Source: Bradyrhizobium arachidis (lineage in GTDB: Bacteria; Pseudomonadota; Alphaproteobacteria; Rhizobiales; Xanthobacteraceae). From it: a stretch of DNA of 64,000 bases. Each line of letters starts with the position of its first letter. The first letter of the stretch is position 1. The translations under genes were made by a program, and so were the position numbers. The notes under the pieces are model-generated. The model was not told the DNA's origin and made no database searches. It was given only the letters and a program-made list of their open reading frames with translations. Positions 25,725-34,695 of the stretch are shown in pieces. The DNA is taken from NCBI RefSeq assembly GCF_024758505.1, contig NZ_CP077970.1:7874001-7938000 (forward strand), read 5' to 3'.

Positions 25725-25745
25725 ATGGGCCGCAGCGCGGCCCAT
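25725..25745 (-). promoter_or_regulatory. Hairpin in the rplY leader
   Basis: ATGGGCCGC (25725-25733) and GCGGCCCAT (25737-25745) form a 9-bp stem with a 3-nt loop, 31 bp before the rplY start codon. On the minus strand it is followed by TAACTTTTGC. It may end transcription coming from ubiK or serve as an rplY leader structure; the sequence does not decide. Confidence 0.5.
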
Positions 25746-25861
25746 GGCTTGTCCGCAGCAAGCCTCCAGGGGTGCGGGGGCCGCGGACGTGGCGGGCTTT
25801 TAGCCGCAAAGTGCCGAAATGACAAGGAGATTGGGCCGCTTTCAGGCCGGGGTGGATCGCC

Positions 25862-26128
25862 TCAGGAACTTGGCGGCGGCGCCGCGGTCCTGGCCTCCAG
25901 CGCGGCAATGCGCACCTTCAGCGCCTCGTTCTCCTCGCGCGCAAGGCGGGCCATGTCCTTGACCGCCTCGAACTCCTCGCGCTTGACCAGGTCCATGTCG
26001 CGCAGGAATTTTTCAGCCTGGGTGCGCATGACCGTGTCGAACTCGCGCTTCACCCCCTGCGCTGCACCGGCGGCATCGTTCATGAGACGTCCGATCTCGT
26101 CGAAAAACCGGTTGCTGGTCTGGGTCAT
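25862..26128 (-). CDS. ubiK: Ubiquinone biosynthesis accessory factor UbiK (BMFP domain)
   Basis: 88 residues: NRFFDEIGRLMNDAAGAAQGVKREFDTVMRTQAEKFLRDMDLVKREEFEAVKDMARLAREENEALKVRIAALEAR, the BMFP/UbiK pattern with an amphipathic N-terminal helix and a C-terminal coiled coil (the trimerising part). The family helps aerobic ubiquinone biosynthesis in E. coli by partnering UbiJ; the older name is membrane fusogenic protein. No ubi gene is nearby. Proline/serine-rich end PPPSS. Confidence 0.88.
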   Translation of the reverse strand: MTQTSNRFFDEIGRLMNDAAGAAQGVKREFDTVMRTQAEKFLRDMDLVKREEFEAVKDMARLAREENEALKVRIAALEARTAAPPPSS

Positions 26129-26314
26129 GGCGATCTCCGGGAGCCTTTGCGCGTACTGAACCTGACCAAGACAATGGCAATCCCGCAGCCACGGTTCAAG
26201 GGCCGAGCACCCCGGCGCGCGGTATCCTTGTCATGCTCCGGTTTCCTTGCAATCGTACTCGTCAGCCCCGCATGACAAGAATCACACGACAATAATCATT
26301 GGCGAAAGACCGAC

Positions 26315-27046
26315 ATGATCGACCAACAGATCGAGATTGCGACCAAGGACGGATCGACCACCACCTTCATCACCCATCCGGAACGCGGCGGTCCCTTCCC
26401 GGTCATCATCTTCTACATGGATGCGCCGGCGATCCGCGAGGAGTTGCGCGACATGGCACGCCGACTCGGCACGTCGGGCTATTACGTGATGCTGCCGAAC
26501 CTCTATTACCGCTCCGGCGTGATGGAGCTCGGCCCGCTGCCGGCCGACCCGAATTCGCCTGAACGCAAGCGCATGTTCCAGCTCATGGCCTCGCTCAACA
26601 TTCCCATGATCATGGAGGATACCAAGGCGCTGCTCGCCTATGCCGAGGGCCAGGCGGCCGCGAACACAGGGATCGTCGGCACGGTCGGCTATTGCATGAG
26701 CGGCCGCTACGCCGTCAACGCCGCGACGCATTTCCCCGACCGGGTGAAGGCCGCGGCGTCGATCTACGGCACGCATCTGGCCACCGACGAAGACAACAGC
26801 CCGCATCTCGCCGCCAGGAAGACCAAGGCCGAGCTCTATTTCGCCTGCGCCGAGACCGACATCTACGCCCCGCCCGAGGTGATCGCGAAGGTGCAGGAGA
26901 GCATGAAGGGAGCGCATGCCGAGGTCGAGATCTATCCCGGCACCCACCACGGCTTCGCCTTCCCCAAGCGTCCCGTCTACGAGCGCGACGCAGCCGAGCG
27001 GCACTGGGAGCGCCTGCTCGAGCTCTACCGCCGCAATCTTGTTTAG
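26315..27046 (+). CDS. Dienelactone hydrolase family protein
   Basis: 243 residues with the DLH alpha/beta-hydrolase fold: VIIFYMDAPAIREELRDMARRLG, LLAYAEGQ, then the nucleophile elbow GTVGYCMSG with Cys127 and the catalytic histidine in YPGTHHGFAFPKRP near residue 211. The Asp is in CAETDIYAPPE. Cys in place of Ser is the DLH hallmark. Members cleave dienelactone or other small lactones/esters in aromatic-compound degradation; the substrate here is not shown by context. It stands alone, with a perfect 15-bp hairpin at its stop codon. Confidence 0.92.
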   Translation: MIDQQIEIATKDGSTTTFITHPERGGPFPVIIFYMDAPAIREELRDMARRLGTSGYYVMLPNLYYRSGVMELGPLPADPNSPERKRMFQLMASLNIPMIMEDTKALLAYAEGQAAANTGIVGTVGYCMSGRYAVNAATHFPDRVKAAASIYGTHLATDEDNSPHLAARKTKAELYFACAETDIYAPPEVIAKVQESMKGAHAEVEIYPGTHHGFAFPKRPVYERDAAERHWERLLELYRRNLV

Positions 27047-27077
27047 AACCTATTCCGATGGGATCGGAATAGGTTCT
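27045..27077 (+). terminator. 15-bp perfect hairpin after the dienelactone hydrolase gene
   Basis: AGAACCTATTCCGAT and ATCGGAATAGGTTCT are exact reverse complements around a 3-nt loop, beginning inside the stop codon. ATTCTTATTTTG follows, a weak U-rich stretch on the plus strand, so it can work as a terminator. The sequence GAACCTAT recurs at 27144-27149 in shortened form, close to the start of lgt. Confidence 0.7.
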
Positions 27078-27155
27078 AGATTCTTATTTTGACGCGTTTT
27101 CTTGACGCGAACCGGTATCCACTTCGCTTGAAAACGCTATAGAACCTAAGGCGCG
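27078..27155. repeat. Intergenic repeat element before lgt (GACGCGTTTTCTT type)
   Basis: TTTTGACGCGTTTTCTTGACGCGAACCGGTATCCACTTCGCTTGAAAACGCTATAGAACC. It has direct GACGCG repeats, and CGTTTTC pairs with GAAAACG. I recall very similar sequences as a dispersed element of Bradyrhizobium genomes, but cannot search to confirm. The lgt start follows after AAGGCGCG. Confidence 0.5.
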
Positions 27156-27998
27156 ATGCCGCTTCTCCTGATCAACTTCCCGTCCTTCGATCCGATCGCC
27201 CTGTCGCTCGGGCCGTTTGCGATCCGCTGGTATGCGCTCGCCTATATCGGCGGCATCGTGATCGGTTGGCTCTACGCGCGCTCGCTGGTCAAGAAGGAGC
27301 GGCTCTGGGGCGGACCGGCACCGATGTCGCTGGTCCAGCTGGACGACTTCATCCTCTGGGTCACGCTCGGCATTATTCTCGGCGGCCGCACCGGCTACGT
27401 GCTGTTCTACAATTTGCCCTTCTTCATCGAGCACCCTGCCGCGATCTTCAGATTGTGGGAAGGCGGCATGTCGTTCCACGGCGGCTTCCTCGGCTGCGTC
27501 GTTGCGGTGATGTGGTTCGCCAGCCGCAACGGCATCTCGATCCTGTCGCTCGGCGACATCACCACGGCGGTCGGGCCGATCGGCCTGTTCCTCGGCCGCC
27601 TCGCCAACTTCATCAACAGCGAATTGTGGGGCCGGGCTGCCGACCCCAGCCTGCCCTGGGCGGTGATCTTCCCCAACGGCGGGCCCGAGCCGCGCCATCC
27701 GAGCCAGCTCTATGAAGCAGGCCTCGAAGGTATCTTGCTGTTCACCGTGCTGGCGGTGATGATCCGGTTTGGCGCCTTGAAGCGGCCCGGCCTGATCCTC
27801 GGCAGCTTCATCCTGATCTATGGCCTCGCCCGTATCACCGGCGAGCATTTTCGCGAGCCAGACCCCCAGCTTGGTTTTCTCTGGGGCGGGTTAACCATGG
27901 GCGCGCTGTTGTCGATCCCGATGCTTATTGTCGGGGTCATACTTATTGTATTGGCAGTGCGGCGCGGTGCGCCTGACACCGCGGAGGCCATTCGTTAA
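27156..27998 (+). CDS. lgt: Prolipoprotein diacylglyceryl transferase
   Basis: 280 residues with about seven membrane helices. The Lgt signature is [14 protein letters not shown]; other family markers are [26 protein letters not shown] and [13 protein letters not shown]. It attaches diacylglycerol from phosphatidylglycerol to the lipobox Cys of prelipoproteins on the outer face of the inner membrane. The next two genes (midA and pgeF) follow on the same strand within 20 bp, and a lipoprotein gene lies 2 kb downstream. Confidence 0.97.
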   Translation: MPLLLINFPSFDPIALSLGPFAIRWYALAYIGGIVIGWLYARSLVKKERLWGGPAPMSLVQLDDFILWVTLGIILGGRTGYVLFYNLPFFIEHPAAIFRLWEGGMSFHGGFLGCVVAVMWFASRNGISILSLGDITTAVGPIGLFLGRLANFINSELWGRAADPSLPWAVIFPNGGPEPRHPSQLYEAGLEGILLFTVLAVMIRFGALKRPGLILGSFILIYGLARITGEHFREPDPQLGFLWGGLTMGALLSIPMLIVGVILIVLAVRRGAPDTAEAIR

Positions 27999-28018
27999 TT
28001 CATTTCGAGAAGGCAGTT

Positions 28019-29140
28019 GTGAGCGAACATTCTGCGCTGTTGAACGAGATCAAGGCGCTGATCAAATCCTCCGGACCGATGCCGGTCTGGCGGTACATGG
28101 AACTGTGCCTGATGCACCCGCGCTATGGCTATTACGTCTCGCGCGATCCGCTGGGACGGGAGGGTGACTTCACGACCGCGCCCGAGGTCAGCCAGATGTT
28201 CGGCGAGCTTCTTGGGCTGTGGACGGCATCGGTGTGGAAGCAGATGGGCTCGCCGCAATTGCTGCGGCTGATCGAACTCGGCCCCGGCCGCGGCACCATG
28301 ATGGCGGATGCGCTGCGGGCGCTGCGCGTGCTGCCGCCGCTCTATCAGACGCTGAGCGTCCATATGGTCGAGGTCAACCCGGTGCTGCGCGAGCGGCAGA
28401 AGACGACGCTGTCGGGCGTGCGCAACATCGCCTGGCACGACAATATCGACGACGTGCCGGAAGGCCCCTGCATCATCCTGGCCAACGAATTTTTTGACGT
28501 GCTGCCGATCCACCAGATGGTGAAGCAGAAGAACGGCTGGCATGAGCGCGTGGTCGACGTCGAGGCAGGCGGCAAGCTGGTCTTCGCTGCGGCCGCCGAA
28601 CCGACCCCGCGCTTCGACGTGCTGCTGCCGCCACTGGTGCGTGCCGCGCCCGTCGGCGCGGTGTTCGAATGGCGCCCCGACGCCGAGATGATGAAGCTCG
28701 CGGCGCGCGTGCGCGATCAGGACGGCGCGGCACTGATCATCGATTACGGCCATTTGCGCAGCGATGCCGGCGATACCTTTCAGGCGATCGCGCGCCACAC
28801 GTTCACCGATCCGCTGAAGGCGCCCGGCCAGGCCGACGTGACGGCGCATGTCGACTTCCAGGCGCTGACGCGTGCGGCCGAAGACGTCGGCGCCCGCGTG
28901 CACGGCCCGGTGACGCAGGGCGAGTTCTTGAAGCGCCTCGGCATCGATACCCGTGCGGCGGCGCTGATGCAGAAGGCGACGCCGGAGGTCTCCACCGATA
29001 TCGCCGCCGCGCAAAAGCGCCTGACCGATCCCGGACGCGGCGGCATGGGCTCGATGTTCAAGGTGCTCTGCGTTTCCGAACCGAGGCTCACCTCGATCGC
29101 AGCCCTGAGCGACCATCTTGAGGAAGACGAAAGCACATGA
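28019..29140 (+). CDS. Class I SAM-dependent methyltransferase, MidA/NDUFAF7 family
   Basis: 373 residues. MPVWRYMELCLMHPRYGYYVSRDPLGREGDFTTAPEVSQMFGELLGLW is the family N-terminus. The SAM-binding motif I is LRLIELGPGRGTMMADALRAL, followed by CIILANEFFDVLPIHQMV and IIDYGHLRSDAGDTFQAI. The mitochondrial orthologue NDUFAF7 methylates an Arg of the complex I 49-kDa subunit; the bacterial role is probably similar but is not proved. The GTG start is 20 bp after lgt. Its stop overlaps the start of pgeF by ATGA. Confidence 0.92.
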   Translation: MSEHSALLNEIKALIKSSGPMPVWRYMELCLMHPRYGYYVSRDPLGREGDFTTAPEVSQMFGELLGLWTASVWKQMGSPQLLRLIELGPGRGTMMADALRALRVLPPLYQTLSVHMVEVNPVLRERQKTTLSGVRNIAWHDNIDDVPEGPCIILANEFFDVLPIHQMVKQKNGWHERVVDVEAGGKLVFAAAAEPTPRFDVLLPPLVRAAPVGAVFEWRPDAEMMKLAARVRDQDGAALIIDYGHLRSDAGDTFQAIARHTFTDPLKAPGQADVTAHVDFQALTRAAEDVGARVHGPVTQGEFLKRLGIDTRAAALMQKATPEVSTDIAAAQKRLTDPGRGGMGSMFKVLCVSEPRLTSIAALSDHLEEDEST

Positions 29141-29904
29141 CTATTGGCTCGTCGCTGCTTGCAGGCGTTCCCGGCCTGCGCCACGCCTTCTTCACCCGCG
29201 AAGGCGGCGTGTCCAGCGGCATCTATGCCGCGCTCAATGGCGGGCTCGGCTCCAATGACGATCCGGCCCTTGTCGCGGAGAACCGCCGCCGCATGGCCGA
29301 GCATGTCGGCGTTGCGCCCGAGCGCTTCGTCAGCCTGCATCAGATCCATTCGCCCGACGCGCTGATCGCCGAGGGCGCGTGGCCGGCCGGCCCGCGCCCG
29401 AAGGGCGATGCGCTGGTCACCAACACGCCCGGCATTGCGCTCGGCGTCTCCACCGCCGATTGTGGGCCGGTGCTGTTCGTCGATCCCCATGCGCGCGTCA
29501 TCGGCGGAGCGCATGCCGGCTGGAAAGGCGCGCTCACGGGCGTGCTGGAATCCACTATCGACGCGATGGAGAAGTTAGGGGCCGCACGCAGCGGCATCAT
29601 CGCCGCGATCGGGCCCCTGATCCGTCAGGAATCCTACGAGGTTGGCGACGAGTTCGTCGCCCGCTTCATCGAGGCGGACGCCGACAACGCCGTGTTCTTC
29701 ATCCCCTCGGTGCGCGAGGGCCATGCGATGTTCGATCTCGCCGGCTTCATCCGCCAGCGCCTGGAGCGCGCCGGCATTTTGATGATCGATGACTTAGGCC
29801 TCGACACCTATGCCGACGAGCGCTTCTTCAGCTATCGCCGCTCGGTGCATCGCAAGGAGCCGGACTACGGCCGGCACATCCACGCGATCACGCTCGAAGC
29901 GTGA
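29137..29904 (+). CDS. pgeF: Purine nucleoside phosphorylase PgeF / polyphenol oxidase family (YfiH, laccase domain)
   Basis: 255 residues: RHAFFTREGGVSSGIYAALNGGLGSNDDP, STADCGPVLFVDPHARVIGGAHAGWKGALTGV (Cys and His zinc ligands), AIGPLIRQESYEVGDEF and YADERFFSYRRSVHRKEPDYGR near the end. The family acts as a purine nucleoside phosphorylase/adenosine deaminase and, under the name PgeF, edits a mis-incorporated L-Ser in peptidoglycan. Start overlaps the midA stop by 4 bp, so the lgt-midA-pgeF group is probably one operon. Confidence 0.92.
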   Translation: MTIGSSLLAGVPGLRHAFFTREGGVSSGIYAALNGGLGSNDDPALVAENRRRMAEHVGVAPERFVSLHQIHSPDALIAEGAWPAGPRPKGDALVTNTPGIALGVSTADCGPVLFVDPHARVIGGAHAGWKGALTGVLESTIDAMEKLGAARSGIIAAIGPLIRQESYEVGDEFVARFIEADADNAVFFIPSVREGHAMFDLAGFIRQRLERAGILMIDDLGLDTYADERFFSYRRSVHRKEPDYGRHIHAITLEA

Positions 29905-30026
29905 ACATTCAGAGAATCGTGCAAACGCAAGTCACGGCAATCGCGAGCGAATTCCGCTTCGCGTAAGACATGTGGCTTCCCCGCCCTAGACGTTAATCGG
30001 TTTTAACGATATCGCTGCCCGTCATA

Positions 30027-30638
30027 ATGAGGGACGCGTCACCATTCTTGCTCCGTGCTGGCACGCGCGTGCTCGCAGTTGCGCTGCTGGCCGCCTCGTG
30101 CGCGCTCGGCGGCTGCGCCGGCGGCGGTGCTGCGAGCAATTCCTATGCGATGGCGCCAAGCGGGAGCGGTGCCACCGTGGCCTTCGAATCGATCGACGGT
30201 CCGCCGCCGGCCGTGTTCGACCGCATGGTTGGTGTGCTCGACAGCGAATCGAAGCTGCGCAGCCTGTCCGTGGTGTCCCGCGAGGGCGGGGCTGCCTATC
30301 GCGTGCGCAGCTACCTCGCCGCCCAAACCGTCCGCGGCAAGACCGTCATTTCCTGGGTCTGGGACGTCTATGACGCCAACCAGCAGCGCGCGCTTCGCCT
30401 GTCCGGCGAGGAACCTGCCGGCAAGGCCGGCCGCGATGCCTGGTCCGGCGCCGACGATCTGGTCCTGCGGAAGATCGCCCAGGCCGGATTCAGCGGACTT
30501 TCCAACATGATCAACGGGGCGCCGACGGATTCCCCTGGTACGGTTCCGGGTCTGCGGGGACCGGCGGTGGCCAGCATCCCGGCGCCCGCGCGAGAGGCCG
30601 ACATATCAGCCACGGCGCTCGGCTATACCGACCGCTAA
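30027..30638 (+). CDS. Putative lipoprotein of unknown function
   Basis: 203 residues. The N-terminus RAGTRVLAVALLAASCALGGCAGGGA is a type II signal: lipobox LGGC with Cys37 near the end of the h-region; the segment after it is Gly/Ala/Ser-rich. The body contains VAFESIDGPPPAVFDRMVGVLDSESKLRSLSVVSREGGAAYRVRSYLAAQTVRGKTVISWVWDVYDANQQRALRLSGEE. I recognise no family, but the pattern appears in many Rhizobiales lipoproteins of unknown function. It would be modified by the lgt product encoded nearby. Confidence 0.75.
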   Translation: MRDASPFLLRAGTRVLAVALLAASCALGGCAGGGAASNSYAMAPSGSGATVAFESIDGPPPAVFDRMVGVLDSESKLRSLSVVSREGGAAYRVRSYLAAQTVRGKTVISWVWDVYDANQQRALRLSGEEPAGKAGRDAWSGADDLVLRKIAQAGFSGLSNMINGAPTDSPGTVPGLRGPAVASIPAPAREADISATALGYTDR

Positions 30639-30808
30639 CCACAGCCAAAGTGTTGGCCGGACTCAGGATTTTCGACAGGAAAACGTAGCCTCCCGGGTTG
30701 CCAGCGGAGCCTTCGGCCTGATATTTCCTCGCCCGTCGTAACCGTGCTCCGTGTGGGTATTCTTTGATGTTGAACGTCGTATCCAGCAAAGCGCGGGAGG
30801 AAGCGTCC

Positions 30809-31762
<954 letters not shown>

Positions 31763-31774
31763 ACACGTCGATCT

Positions 31775-31891
31775 CATAGGGTGGGTTAGCCCTGCGGCTG
31801 CGCGCAGCGCAGTTCGCTGGCGTAACCCACCTCTTTGATTTCCGTTGAGACAGAAGTGATGGGTTACGCCTTCGGCTAACCCCACCCTACG
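31775..31891. repeat. Palindromic repeat (CGTAGGGTGGGTTAGC family), copy 2
   Basis: CATAGGGTGGGTTAGCCC and GGCTAACCCCACCCTACG form the outer arms; inside, GGCGTAACCCACCTCTTTGAT and GTGATGGGTTACGCC pair again. A GCGGCTGCGCGCAGCGCAG stem adds a third hairpin. Closely related to 34082-34223, with which it encloses the metallopeptidase/ATP-grasp pair. Confidence 0.85.
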
Positions 31892-31996
31892 ATCTAGCGC
31901 GTTGACGCGCCGCAGCACGCCTCACAGCCCCCATGGGTTGTTGCCGGCAATGGCGCATGACATCATCCAGATGCCGAGTCACCTCCTGGATGCCTG

Positions 31997-33025
31997 ATGC
32001 CACGCCGGAAATTCGCCTGGGAAAAGCTGTCGGATGAGCAGTTGCTCGAGCAACGCCTCAGCAGCCTGAGGCTTACGGTCGAAGGCACCTGGCTCGAGGA
32101 TTGTGTCGGCACTCTCCACGAAGAGCTCGAGGAACGGGGCATCCAGCTGCGGCCGCACACCTGGATATCGAGCGAATGGTTTAGTCCGGCAGACGTGCCG
32201 GGCATCGCGATTCCCTTCTATCTTGCTCATCCGCGCTTGATGAAGCTCGAGAAGAAGATGATGTTCGACGTTGAGGGCGGCACCTCGCGGGAGTGCATGG
32301 CCATTCTCCGTCACGAAGCAGGCCACGCCCTGCAGCACGGCTACCAGCTGCAACGCCGCCGGCGCTGGCAGCAGTTGTTCGGCCCGTCGTCGAAACACTA
32401 CCCGCGCTACTACCGGCCCAATCCGGCCAGCCGCCGTTACGTCCAGCATCTTCGGCTCTGGTACGCACAGAGCCATCCGGACGAAGACTTCGCCGAAACT
32501 TTTGCGGTGTGGCTGCGGCCGCGTTCGAACTGGCGGACGCGCTATGCCGGCTGGCCCGCGCTGAAGAAGCTCGAATATGTCGACGAGCTGATGGGCGAGA
32601 TTGCGGGAAAGCGACCGCTGATTACGACGCGGGAACGCGTCGATCCGCTGAGCAAGCTCAGCCAGACGCTCGAAGAGCACTACAAGAAGAAGCAGGCGTT
32701 CTACGCCTTCACGCCACCGAAGACCTACGACCGCGACCTCTCCAGGCTGTTTTCCGCCGATCCACGGCATCAACGGTCAAGGCCAGCCGCAGTCTTGATC
32801 AGGCGGCACCGCGCCCAGATCAGGCAATTGGTTGCGCGGTGGACAGGCGAGAACCAGCTCACGCTCGATGCCGTGCTTGACGACATGATCTCGCGCTGCC
32901 GCGAGCTCGATCTGCGCGCCGTCGGTCCTGAACAGAAGCTCGTCCTCGACTTCACCGTCCTCGTGACCGCCAAGACCATGCACGCGTTGTTCGGCCCATC
33001 ACGTCGCAAATGGATCGCGCTATGA
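31997..33025 (+). CDS. Putative zinc-binding metallopeptidase
   Basis: 342 residues. CMAILRHEAGHALQHGYQL contains the HExxH site (His106, Glu107, His110); 57 residues on, SHPDEDFAETFAVWL offers Glu167 as the third ligand, as in gluzincin-type enzymes. This is the layout of the putative zinc-binding metallopeptidase family (Peptidase_Mx-like), though the usual N-terminal zinc ribbon is not evident. No signal peptide, so it is cytoplasmic. Its stop overlaps the start of the ATP-grasp gene (ATGA). The coupling suggests a joint role on a peptide or peptide-like compound; this is inference. Confidence 0.82.
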   Translation: MPRRKFAWEKLSDEQLLEQRLSSLRLTVEGTWLEDCVGTLHEELEERGIQLRPHTWISSEWFSPADVPGIAIPFYLAHPRLMKLEKKMMFDVEGGTSRECMAILRHEAGHALQHGYQLQRRRRWQQLFGPSSKHYPRYYRPNPASRRYVQHLRLWYAQSHPDEDFAETFAVWLRPRSNWRTRYAGWPALKKLEYVDELMGEIAGKRPLITTRERVDPLSKLSQTLEEHYKKKQAFYAFTPPKTYDRDLSRLFSADPRHQRSRPAAVLIRRHRAQIRQLVARWTGENQLTLDAVLDDMISRCRELDLRAVGPEQKLVLDFTVLVTAKTMHALFGPSRRKWIAL

Positions 33026-34056
33026 GACGCCTCCGTATTCTCGTGCTCATGCATCCGGATTTCATGCCTCCGGAGACGACCGACGGATACACCGCGCAGG
33101 AAATCAACGCCTGGAAAACAGAATTCGACGTGGTGAGCACCTTGCGCGCGGCCGGCCATGAGGTTCGCCCGCTCGGCGCGCAGGAGGAAATCAAACCGGT
33201 CCGCGACGCGATCGAGGAGTTCAAGCCGCACGTGGTCTTCACGCTGCTGGAGGAGTTCCACTACAACGTCGCCTATGACCAGCATATCGCGAGCTATCTC
33301 GAACTGATGAAGGTCCCGTATACCGGCTGCAATCCGCGTGGCCTGATCCTGGCCCGCGGCAAGGACCTGTCCAAGACGCTGGTACATCATCGCCGGATCG
33401 CGGTGCCGGCCTTCGCCGTTTTCCCGATGCGCCGCAAGGTCAAACGTCCCAAGCATCTTGCGCTGCCGCTGATCGTCAAAAGCCTGAACATGGATGGATC
33501 CTTCGGCATCTCGCAGGCCTCCATCGTCGACACCGACGAGAAACTCGCGGAGCGCGTCGCCTTCATCCACGACCGGCTCGAATCCGCCGCCATCGCCGAG
33601 CAATTCATCGAGGGGCGAGAGCTCTATGTCGGCGTGCTCGGCAACAACCGGCTGCGCGTTCTGCCGGTCTGGGAACTGAAATTCGGCAGCATGGGCGGGC
33701 GCAGATCACGACACATCGCCACCGAAAAAGCCAAGCACGATACCGATTATCAGGAGCGCGTCGGAATTGTCGACGGGCCCGCGAAAGACCTGACGCCCGA
33801 ACTGACCGCCCGCATCCAGCGCGCTGCGAAACGCATCTACCGGGCACTTGGACTCGATGGATACGCGCGCATCGACTTTCGTCTCTCTGCCGACGGCACT
33901 CCATATTTCATCGAAGCAAACCCCAACCCCGAGATCGCGAAGAGCCAGGAGTTTGCAACCGCAGCTCAACACGACAAGCTCAAATATCCGGACCTCCTGC
34001 ATCGCATCCTGACGCTTGGAATAAGCCGCGCGAAAGCGGGCGTGTCGCTGGGGTGA
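33022..34056 (+). CDS. ATP-grasp ligase of the D-Ala-D-Ala ligase type
   Basis: 344 residues: RRLRILVLMHPDFMPPETTDGY (N-terminal Rossmann-like domain), VPYTGCNPRGLILARGKDLSKTLVHHRRIAVPAF, LPLIVKSLNMDGSFGISQ (ATP-binding Lys), AIAEQFIEGRELYVGVLG and, near the end, GYARIDFRLSADGTPYFIEANPNPEIAKS, holding the Mg-binding Glu-x-Asn of ATP-grasp enzymes. The family joins a carboxylate to an amine or thiol via an acyl phosphate. It lacks DdlA/B-specific neighbours. The true substrate is unknown. The start at 33022 overlaps the metallopeptidase stop. Confidence 0.88.
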   Translation: MRRLRILVLMHPDFMPPETTDGYTAQEINAWKTEFDVVSTLRAAGHEVRPLGAQEEIKPVRDAIEEFKPHVVFTLLEEFHYNVAYDQHIASYLELMKVPYTGCNPRGLILARGKDLSKTLVHHRRIAVPAFAVFPMRRKVKRPKHLALPLIVKSLNMDGSFGISQASIVDTDEKLAERVAFIHDRLESAAIAEQFIEGRELYVGVLGNNRLRVLPVWELKFGSMGGRRSRHIATEKAKHDTDYQERVGIVDGPAKDLTPELTARIQRAAKRIYRALGLDGYARIDFRLSADGTPYFIEANPNPEIAKSQEFATAAQHDKLKYPDLLHRILTLGISRAKAGVSLG

Positions 34057-34081
34057 GGGCGGGATCGGCTTGCGTCGCTAT

Positions 34082-34223
34082 CGTAGGGTGGGTTAGCGCA
34101 GCGGCTGCGCGAAGCGCAGTCCGCTCGGCGTAACCCACCTCTTTGATCTCCGCGGCGACAGAAGTGGTGGGTTACGCCTCGCGGGCCGCGCTTCGCGCAG
34201 CCACGGGTCTAACCCACCCTACG
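34082..34223. repeat. Palindromic repeat (CGTAGGGTGGGTTAGC family), copy 3
   Basis: Outer arms CGTAGGGTGGGTTAGCGCA and TCTAACCCACCCTACGG; inner arms CGTAACCCACCTCTTTGATC and AAGTGGTGGGTTACG; a third hairpin from GCGGCTGCGCGAAGCGCAG. Both inner and outer parts agree closely with 31775-31891. It lies between the convergent ATP-grasp and coxG genes. Confidence 0.85.
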
Positions 34224-34227
34224 GCAG

Positions 34228-34686
34228 CTAGCCTGCCTCCGCCTTCGCACCGACCACTGCGGCAAACGACTTGAAGAACTCCCCGGCAAGCTTTGTCGCC
34301 GTCGAGTTGATCAGCCTTGCGCCGAGCTGGGCGAGCTTGCCGCCGATCTGAGCGTCGACGTCGTAGTGCAGCACGGTGACGTCGGCACTCTCCGACTCCA
34401 GCCGCACCATCGCGCCGCCCTTGGCAAAGCCGGCGACACCGCCGGAACCTTCGCCGGAGATGCGATAGGAGTTGGGCGGATCGAGATCGGACAGCGTGAC
34501 CTTGCCGCCAAAGGTCGCCTTGACCGGGCCGACCTTGAACACGACGGTCGCGGTCATCTCGTTCGGACCGGTTACCTCGAGCGACTGACAGCCGGGGATG
34601 CAGGCCTTGAGCACATCCGGATCGTTCAGCGCCGCCCACACTTGTTCACGAGAGGCGGGAATGCGCTGGCTGTCGTTCATCTGCAT
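34228..34686 (-). CDS. coxG: Carbon monoxide dehydrogenase subunit G family (SRPBCC)
   Basis: 152 residues with the CoxG/START-like fold: MNDSQRIPASREQVWAALNDPDVLKACIPGCQSLEVTGPNEMTATVVFKVGPVKATFGGKVTLSDLDPPNSYRISGEGSGGVAGFAKGGA. The protein binds hydrophobic ligands and, in Oligotropha carboxidovorans, CoxG helps recruit CO dehydrogenase to the inner membrane. Here it is the last gene of the minus-strand cox operon, 9 bp after coxF. Its C-terminus lacks an obvious long hydrophobic tail. Confidence 0.93.
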   Translation of the reverse strand: MQMNDSQRIPASREQVWAALNDPDVLKACIPGCQSLEVTGPNEMTATVVFKVGPVKATFGGKVTLSDLDPPNSYRISGEGSGGVAGFAKGGAMVRLESESADVTVLHYDVDAQIGGKLAQLGARLINSTATKLAGEFFKSFAAVVGAKAEAG

Positions 34687-34695
34687 GGTCGGTCC

